From Cephalopachus bancanus (lineage: Eukaryota > Chordata > Mammalia > Primates > Tarsiidae): a stretch of 64,000 nt of DNA. The notes below the pieces were generated by a model, which searched no databases, was not told the DNA's origin, and saw only the letters and a list, made by a program, of their open reading frames with translations. The position numbers and the translations under genes were made by a program. Location of the stretch: NCBI GenBank assembly GCA_027257055.1, contig JAPVLO010000991.1, forward strand, positions 218,280-282,279, written 5' to 3'. Below, piece after piece: positions 57,467 to 64,000 of this stretch (position 1 is its first letter; the number at the start of each line of letters is the position of its first letter).

Positions 57467-57749
57467 CTTACTGCGTGCAGTCTGAGACATCGAGGTGGGA
57501 GAAGAGCTCACCATCTGCTACCTGGATATGCTGATGACCAGTGTGGAGTGCCAGAAGCAGCTGAGGGACCAATACTGCTTTAAGTGTGACTGTATCCGAT
57601 GCCAAACCCAGGACAAGGTGATCTGCAACTCATTCACCATCTGTACTGCAGAATGCAGGAAGTGGGTGTTGGCCTGTATCCTAGTATGTCTTTTCTCAAT
57701 CACAGCTATTACCCTAACTGTTCAATTGTGTTTAATGGAAACCCCCTCT
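57467..57749 (+). pseudogene. SMYD3: Circularly permuted SMYD3 exon sequence captured in the provirus
   Basis: Two in-order-swapped parts of the host lysine methyltransferase SMYD3. Part 1 (57467-57617) encodes the stretch leading into GEELTICYLDMLMTS and ends QLRDQYCFKCDCIRCQTQDK, i.e. the end of the SET domain and the post-SET cysteine cluster. Part 2 (57618-57749) encodes VICNSFTICTAE, then, after a 1-nt loss near 57650, EVGVGLYPSMSFLNHS and PNCSIVFNG, the SET core normally located before part 1. The NHSC motif reads NHSYY. The join 57617/57618 falls on a codon boundary, and the two outer ends meet within 'cctcttactg' of the normal gene. No introns, A-tail or target duplication. Family identity rests on my memory of human SMYD3. 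Confidence 0.85.
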
Positions 57750-58803
57750 CAGCGTACCTGCTTGCCCCTTCAATGACATGGAAAAGGACTGGTCACTCAT
57801 CCAGCGAGATACTGGCTTCCCGAAATGGAGAGACTGTGCTTATAACTCTAGGTGGACTATACTGTACCTGGTGAAAGACTATATATTAGTGACTGGGATT
57901 TTAATGGCTCTATGCTTGCTGCAACTAGAAGGCACTCCAGTGAATGGGTACCAGACAAGTCATTCAACCTCATTTGTGGAGAGCCCTCACAGCCCTTCAA
58001 CCAGTCAGCCTGTCTAGGCCTGTTGAACAAATCAGCAGTACCACATTAGGATGCCCGCAGTTTCGTATGTGTTTTTAGTATTAAATAAGTAATAAGTTGT
58101 TAAAATTGGTATCATAGCAATGTTTATAAGGTGTCTTGTACTGGGTATATTTTTAACTAATTGTTTAACTAATGCCTTTTACAAAGATCTTGTTATTCTT
58201 GAGCAGCCATCTTATTTGATGATTCTTGTATAATTGTCATCTCGTTGGTGTGATGCATATGGTTTACAGATATTGTATGAGGCTAATGCTCTTTTAGAAA
58301 GACAGAAAAGATTTTTGGCTACTTTTCATTTTAGGAGTTATAGCTTTAGTAGCTACTTTTGAGCTGTAGCATTATCTAGGGAAGTTCATACAACTACGTT
58401 TCCTGATTGGCTGTCTAAAAACATTTTTACTGCCATAGCTATTCAGGAAATCATAGACCAGAAGTTGGAAAGTAAGGTCAGTGCTTTGGAGGAAGGAGTT
58501 TTAGCAATAGGGCAAGAACTTGTGACCTTAAAAAAGAAATTGGCTCTCTAATGTCACTCTGAGTTTAAATCTGTACATACTTGAGACAAAGTAACTTGGA
58601 ATTTGGAACCATTCAGACCTGAGACCTTACTAAATTACATCAAGAAATTCAGGCATCATTTGCTAACCAAAAAACATTAATGCCTATACTCATCAATGTG
58701 GGCATTTGTGGAACAGTGATTCTTTTGTTGCTGTGTTTACTCCCAATCATCTTCAGAGTGCTAAAGAAGAGTCAGCTCAATATAGAGTTTCATGGTTTCA
58801 TGC
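57750..58803 (+). pseudogene. Betaretroviral env remnant (surface and transmembrane parts)
   Basis: Downstream of the host block, the frame at 57778 gives EKDWSLIQRDTGFPKWRDCAY and the next frame gives WDFNGSMLAAT and FNLICGEPSQPF, consistent with a degraded surface subunit. From 58370 the text encodes a helical, heptad-like stretch (LESKVSALEEGVLAIGQELV) as in the transmembrane subunit. At 58680-58760 a hydrophobic stretch (VGICGTVILLLLCLLPIIF) is a membrane anchor followed by basic residues. Many stops and frameshifts; not functional. Confidence 0.7.
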
Positions 58804-58821
58804 AAAAAAAAAAGGGGGGGG
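58804..58821 (+). promoter_or_regulatory. Polypurine tract
   Basis: Ten A followed by eight G ends three bases before the 3' LTR TGTTGGG. This is the plus-strand primer site of the retrovirus. Confidence 0.93.
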
Positions 58822-59404
58822 ACATGTTGGGAGCCAGCCATGGAGGCCCACTGAGCGTTAGGGATCAGGAAGGGCCGCTGACCCCGAGACCACTAGGATG
58901 CATTTGGGAGCTATTTGACCCCATTTCCTCCCCCTTTCTACTCAGCACGAACCAGATTAAGCTCCTGTGAGCTCAAAACATAAAAACTCTGAGACCGGGA
59001 TGAACACAAGCTAACTTTAGAAGCTCATTGCTCCCATTCTTCTGCAAACTGCAGTTTTGGCTTTCACACAACTTATAATTCAAACTTGTGTCACATCTAA
59101 GAGCCTTAGTGTTGGTCACAGGCTTCTGGGTCATGATCTTAGGATTTATTGAAGGTGAAAATTGTAGAATATAGTTTTAGAAGACAGCCATTTTTTTGAA
59201 AGAATGCAGCTGGGTTACTTGCAGGTAGCCCACTGTGAACTTTGGACTGGGGCCCCATTCCAAACATTCTGGGGTGGGACACTTTCGTTTGTAAAGTAAA
59301 TACTTAAGCTTCTATAGAATTGTTTAACTTGGCATAAATCAATCAGCTTAGCATGAAAAAGGTTTATAGAATATGTCAGTCATGGATTAGGTTATCCTTT
59401 GCTA

Positions 59405-59411
<7 letters not shown>

Positions 59412-59452
<41 letters not shown>

Positions 59453-59720
59453 TGGGTCTCACTCGGTTACTCAGACTGGGTGCAGTGGCCGCTTCCAGCC
59501 ACCGCAGCCTCGACCTGCTGGGCTCCAGCGATCCTTCCGCCTCAGCCTTCCAAGTAGCTGGAACCACAGGCACACACCACCACACCCGGCTAATTTTTTT
59601 GATTTATTATAGAGATGAGGTCTCGCTGTCCAGGCGGGTCTCGAACTTGCGGGCTCAGGCAATCCACTCACCTCAGCCTCCCAAAGGCGTGGGATTACAG
59701 GCTGAGCCACCAAGCCCGGC
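59412..59720 (-). mobile_element. Alu SINE inside the 3' LTR
   Basis: 40-nt T-tail, then an Alu lacking the first few bases after the tail ('agtgggtctcactcgg'), ending 'gagccaccaagcccggc'. The target duplication ttgctatgggatt is at 59399-59411 and 59721-59733. It is younger than the provirus. Confidence 0.97.
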
Positions 59721-59838
59721 TTGCTATGGGATTTTAAGATTATCATATGAAAAGGGTTTAAAGGCAATCATTGATTAAATTTTCATGGATTAAGGTTTTT
59801 GGTGGGTGGGGGATGCCCCTCCCACATCTGACTTTGTG

Positions 59839-59845
59839 TATAAAA
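59839..59845 (+). promoter_or_regulatory. TATA box of the 3' LTR
   Basis: tataaaa, with the CT-rich tract and LTR end about 60-170 bp downstream. The 5' LTR has lost this motif. Confidence 0.65.
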
Positions 59846-60012
59846 GACCCGTTGTAATTCCCAATAACTCACATGGCTTCTGCACTAGACCGGAGTCCAG
59901 TCTCTTTCTTTCTCTCTCTCTTTTTCTTTCTCTCTCTTCTTCCCCCCAATTGCCGATGCCATCTCCACCTTTGGTGTATCCTGAACCCGGCTGGAGCTGG
60001 TCTCCGGCACTG

Positions 60013-60332
60013 AGCCAGGCTTGGTGGCTCAGCCTGTAATCCCGCGCCTTGGGGGGTGAGGTGAGTGAATTGCCTGACCCGTGGGTTCGAGACCCGCCTG
60101 GGCAACTTGGGGAGACCTCATCTCTACAATAAATAAAAAATTAGCTGGGTGTGGTAGCGCGCACTGTAGTTCCAGCTACTTGGAAGGCTGAGGCGGAAGG
60201 ATCACTGAAGCCCAGCAAGTCGAGGCTGCGGTGGCCGGGAGCGGCCACTGCACTCCAGTCTGGGTGACAGAGTGAGACTCCAACTCAAAAATAAATAAAT
60301 AAAATAAAATAAAATAAAATAAAATAAAATCT
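60013..60332 (+). mobile_element. Alu SINE carrying the provirus at its 5' edge
   Basis: Starts gccaggcttggtggctcagc right after the proviral target duplication and ends in an (aaaat)n tail. Its own target duplication, aaaatctcctga, lies at 54485-54496 before the provirus and at about 60327-60338 after the tail. So the Alu was there first and the provirus entered at its first bases. Confidence 0.93.
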
Positions 60333-60483
60333 CCTGAAGTTCAGTAGTTATTTTAGAAAATGTGGCAGTCATTCACAACATGGAAAAATCTTAAATGCCC
60401 AGAAATAAACATATCAAGAATCATTCTAAATGCATAAGGAGATATCACAAATATTAACTGCACTTTTTAAAAAACCCTCACTG

Positions 60484-60800
60484 AAGTTTTGTTTTGTTTT
60501 GTTTTGAGTTGAGGTTTCACTCTGCCCCCAGGCTGGAATGCAGTGGCAGGATTATGTTATGGCTCATCGCAGCCTTGACCTCCTGGGCTTAGGAGATCTT
60601 TCAGCCTCAGCCTCCCAAGTAGCTGGGACTGCAGGCGTGTGTCATTACCCCAAGCTAATTTAATTTTTTTTTTTTTGTAGAGACAAGATCTTGCTATGTT
60701 GCCTAGGTTGGTCTCAAACTCCTGGGCTGAAACGACTGTTGCACCTCAGTCTCCCAAAGTGCTGAGATTACAAGTGTGAGCCTCCACCCCCTGCCTCTTT
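60484..60800 (-). mobile_element. Alu SINE, old (AluJ-like)
   Basis: (gtttt)n tail then 'gagttgaggtttcactctg', ending 'gagcctccaccccctgcc'. Confidence 0.9.
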
Positions 60801-62700
60801 TTTTATTCTCCTAATTTAACAAAGCAGTGTTAAATTCATCTACAAGTATACCTGGGTATATATTCTGATAAAATTTCAAAAGGCAAAACTAATGAAGGAC
60901 ATTTACTATACCAGGCACTAATTGGCATTTTATAGTCATAATTAGCCCAGTGTGGTCTGGGCGCATGTTGACAGTCAGGTCAACCCAACCATATTAATCA
61001 AGGAAGTGCTGGGGAAATATCACAGCACAGGGTCACTTTACATACCATGCCACCAAATGGTGCAGTAGAATGATTTTTAAAATTTGCTTTTAGAACTTTA
61101 CAAAACCAATTGAACAGGGACTAACACAATCTAATTTTAAGTGAGGAAAGAATGTTTGTCTTTGGAGTGCAAAGTTCAACACTGTTTTAAGTAAGAGTTG
61201 CAGCCCAGTCCTATGAGAAGGAAATTTGTGGGAAAGTATCTCTGTACCCTGGGGGATGACACAGCACCAAGTGATTGATTATATGAGGGCTACCCTATTT
61301 CATCTTCTCAGAGAACCTTTAAAGCAGATGCAGTTATGACTGTACCACAGTGAGGTAGAGCAAGAATCAAATCAGGAAAACATTAAGTCAGTACACAAAG
61401 TTAAGGATGGTTATCACTTTAATGCTATGTCTCACAAAATATATTTGCTGATGATATCTAGACTTCCTATTTGGAATCTCAGAACTTCCTAGGTGTGTTT
61501 AGCTCTTATAGTTATGGGATGGCCAGTCTACCTAAATGTTCCTGAGAGTGTGGCTTCCACCTGGCTGCCAGGGCACACCTGGGCCAGTTGGCAGCAAAGT
61601 CATATCAAACTGCTTTCCTGAAGGTCCAGATGCCAACACAGAGCTAAGCAATGAGGTCCAGGAAAGTGAGGGGCTTGCTTGTTTTGTATGGCAATGTCTA
61701 GCACTTAAAGAAAACGATGTGCTTTTAATTTTACTGCGTCAAATATACAGAGGGCATTATCTGTTTTAGACCCTGAGGATATAGCACTGAACAAATAAAA
61801 AAGGTTCTAATACAATATTTACCAAAACATAGAACAAGCCTGGCACAAAGTAAATTTTATCTAGGTATTTGTTAAATGCAATAAATACAAAAGCTATATA
61901 AAAACCAGTATTTTGCTTACAGATCAGCAAAAATACATAAAAAATAGAGTGGCAAAAATACTCAATTTGTGATAGTTATAAAATGTAAAATGCCTAGAAA
62001 GAACTCTTCAGCAATATTTGTTCATGAATGACATTAAAAAAAGTTCTAAATTTTACTGTAGAATGTAAGAGAAGATTTGAGTAAGTGGATATTTATTACA
62101 GGAATTTTCCTGAATGGGAAACTTAAAACTAGAAAGATGTTACTTTTTCTTAAACTTATTTTGAGTTACAAAATAATATTTTTGAAGTCCCAATGAAACC
62201 CTTTCTGGGAGAGTGTGACAAGATGTTAAGGTATCCACAAGACAACTAAGAAGACAAGCTGGGCTTGGGGACAAGGAAGGAATACATCTTAATAGGTTCC
62301 AATAACAATGAACCCCTCAGGGTCCCGGCCCAGAACTTAACATTCAATGGAGCAGGAGTAATTAAAGTAGTTTGTATATTTGGGGAACAAGAAATTGTTG
62401 GAGCCTCTCTTCCACAGACATCAAGAGCATTCAAAAGGGATCAAAGAATTACATTTTGAGATTTGAAACCACAATCATATATTAATCCAAAACATTCTCC
62501 TTGCCCTACTGTTAAATTTTGCCAGCAAGTTGAAGAGGCGTCTACATAGAATGGTCCCATTCCTGTTATATCTGATGACAACCAAACCTCCTTCCAACGC
62601 TGTTCTGAGCGTTCATTTGTGTTTCAGGATTCTCCTTGAAGAAGGAGATCATTATGGAAAGACTGGTATTAGGTATTTAAACTGCTCACTTCAGGTGAGT
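60801..62700. other. No recognisable gene
   Basis: AT-rich to 62200, then a more mixed stretch. The ORFs at 61536-61769, 62265-62459 and 62530-62733 show no domain I recognise. A donor-like caggtgagtagg lies at 62694. Confidence 0.35.
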
Positions 62701-62709
62701 AGGAATGGA

Positions 62710-63172
62710 GGTCAGGTGGGTGAGGAGATGTAAGAAATCGAATGATTTATTTTCAAAATGAACTCTGAGCCATTTTTAAATACCTTTGCTGAGTCACTTC
62801 CTGCTTCTTTGTGCTTCCTTTTCACAGGCTTTTTACTTTGGCGGGCTACATGTTTCAACTTTTGGCAGAATCCAGTCAGAATACTAACCCTGTAAGCCAA
62901 TCAGCAAGTAGGACATATAAATCAGATAATTCTGTAAAACCAACCAATATGTAACATGCAGGCATCCTATGGCAAAGCGTGTAACTCCTGCAAGTATTCC
63001 TCCAATGAGGAACCAGGAGAGGGATGTGCAATTTAGGAATAAAAGTGCTGATTCCTCCTGATTTGGTGTGCCTACCCACCAGACACCCAATCTTGCAAGA
63101 CCGCCATTAAAGATTCTTCTGTTGCACTCCATGTCTCTGTGTCCATCCTTTTGATTTTGGACAGGCGAGTTC
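62710..63172 (+). mobile_element. Possible ERV1 solo LTR
   Basis: Promoter-like architecture: CCAAT boxes 'aagccaatcagca' (62894) and 'aaccaaccaatatg', a TATA-like 'ggaataaaagtgc' (63037), then the U5-like 'gaccgccattaaagattctt' and 'ctccatgtctctgtgtcc'. Borders are not certain. Confidence 0.5.
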
Positions 63173-63519
63173 ATTTCTCAGGAGATGACAGACTTTTTCT
63201 TTATGCATCAGCTTTATGCATCAGTTTCATCAACTACAATCAGCATGTACTATTGTTTTTCTAATTAAGTCATTTCAGTAGAGATTTTTTTTAAAGAATA
63301 AATAAAGTGACAACTCAAACAAGGCATGAACTTCTTTAAGTTTCAAGTTCTGGCACCTGCAAAAAGAAGATCCTATCTGCTCTAACCAGTAAAAACAAAA
63401 TGTGCTCACACTAAATACATCCCCAGCTCATGTTCATGAGGCACTCACTGTCCCCAGTGCTGTTCTGTTATTTGCTGACAGTAATCCTATGCAAACATAG
63501 TGTTGTCACTTCTGAGAAA

Positions 63520-63765
63520 TTGTAAAGCACAACGGTGCAGCATAGGCTCTGAAGCTAGACAGCCAGGGCCAAATCATGCCCGTCCTCCCACACCCTTTTG
63601 CTCAGTGGTATTAGCAAGATGTCTGAATTTTCTGTGCCCCTGTTTCCTCATGTGTAAAATAAGAACAGTACCAACACCTCAGCACCACCATGAGGATGAT
63701 ATGTATTCATGTATGTAAACTATTGGGAGCAGAGTGAGATGTGTGATTCTTGTCATGAAGAGTGT
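63520..63765 (+). mobile_element. MIR SINE
   Basis: 'ggtgcagcataggctctgaag', 'tagacagccagggcc', 'tgtttcctcatgtgtaaaat' and 'ccatgaggatgatatgta' follow the sense MIR consensus over nearly full length. Confidence 0.8.
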
Positions 63766-64000
63766 GCTGGAATCAGGCTACCTTACAATTTGCTGTGAGA
63801 AACAAATGAGGCAATATTTGAAACTATTTTTATAAACTGTAAATCTACAAATATTACTTCTGATGTATTCCCAACTAAGTAAGATATGTGTGACTTGGTT
63901 TTAATTATTTAGTGCATCAAAAAACAAATTTACGTCAAAATTTACTAATATGTTTCTATTCAACAACTTCTCATAATTTAGACCCTGTTTTCTTTCTTTT

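Larger units (their letters stand above)
58825..60009 (+). repeat. 3' LTR, split by an Alu
   Basis: Matches the 5' LTR throughout, TGTTGGGAGCC to CTCCGGCA, with an antisense Alu at 59412-59720. Without it the length is close to that of the 5' LTR. Confidence 0.95.
54493..60015 (+). mobile_element. Betaretrovirus-like provirus (ERV-K-type), internally deleted
   Basis: Complete at its ends: 6-bp target duplication ctgagc at 54493-54498 and 60010-60015, 5' LTR, lysine-tRNA-type primer binding site, gag and protease remnants, hairpin array, env remnant, polypurine tract and 3' LTR. The interior between the LTRs is 3.46 kb, about half the usual betaretroviral length. Most of the gag 3' part and all recognisable reverse transcriptase, RNase H and integrase are gone. 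A host-derived block sits at 57467-57749. The LTRs differ by a few percent by eye, so the insertion is of moderate age. No ORF is intact. Confidence 0.93.

Noticed and set aside
57278..57583. 101-codon ORF across the SMYD3 block as a viral-host fusion protein
   Set aside because: The frame is not the SMYD3 frame; it reads through the host text in a wrong phase.
57467..57749. Ordinary processed pseudogene of SMYD3
   Set aside because: The order of the two parts is reversed, and there is no A-tail or target duplication.
57420..57800. Target duplication around the SMYD3 block
   Set aside because: Flanks 'acttactgcgtgcag' and 'agcgtacctgcttgc' are only loosely alike; no convincing repeat.

Overview
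The window looks like primate intergenic or intronic DNA. It has no intact protein-coding gene. It holds about 38 dimeric 7SL-derived SINEs (Alu), several L1s, old L2/MIR/Tigger/hAT relics and at least three endogenous retrovirus (ERV) remnants. The young Alus share a private right-arm consensus: they end in gagactccaactcaaaa, carry acaataaatcaaaaa between the arms, and read ccgggagcggccactgcac. This is neither the anthropoid AluS/Y type nor, as I recall it, the lemur/loris/galago type. By elimination I infer a tarsier-lineage genome; this is inference, not proof.

Layout. 1-9 kb: Alus, a hAT relic, a solo LTR, and a minus-strand gammaretrovirus-like (ERV1) remnant with an integrase stretch and its own hAT insertion. 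9.4-12.4 kb: three consecutive L1 3' ends. 12.6-15.3 kb: Alu cluster, including a trimeric Alu. 16-17.9 kb: minus-strand ERV1 gag plus LTR. 20.8-27.1 kb: Tigger-type DNA transposons. 28.3-33.3 kb and 42.8-45.4 kb: diverged copies of a 2-3 kb low-copy unit. It carries a hairpin core and, on the minus strand, splice-site-like borders around a short putative exon. 35.1-41.5 kb: a near full-length L1, inactivated by stops and frameshifts and with a changed reverse transcriptase motif. 45.4-54.4 kb: L2, MIR and Alus. 54.5-60.0 kb: a betaretrovirus-like provirus with two LTRs, a 6-bp target duplication, a lysine-tRNA-type primer site and a polypurine tract, but missing most of gag and all recognisable pol. 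60-64 kb: Alus, a possible LTR and a MIR.

The most striking observation is inside the betaretroviral provirus. A block of about 283 nt (57467-57749) is recognisably coding sequence of the host SET/MYND methyltransferase SMYD3, without introns, but in circularly permuted order. The downstream half (ending ...QTQDK) comes first and is joined at a codon boundary to the upstream half (starting VICNSF...). The two outer ends meet at the same point of the normal SMYD3 sequence, so exactly one turn of a circle is present. The simplest reading is capture of a back-spliced circular exonic RNA by a retrovirus. Second in interest are the repeated minus-strand exon-like modules, which resemble a repeat-exon long noncoding RNA locus, and a four-hairpin array in the provirus just upstream of its env region.

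The ERV ORFs are broken and are described only as relics.
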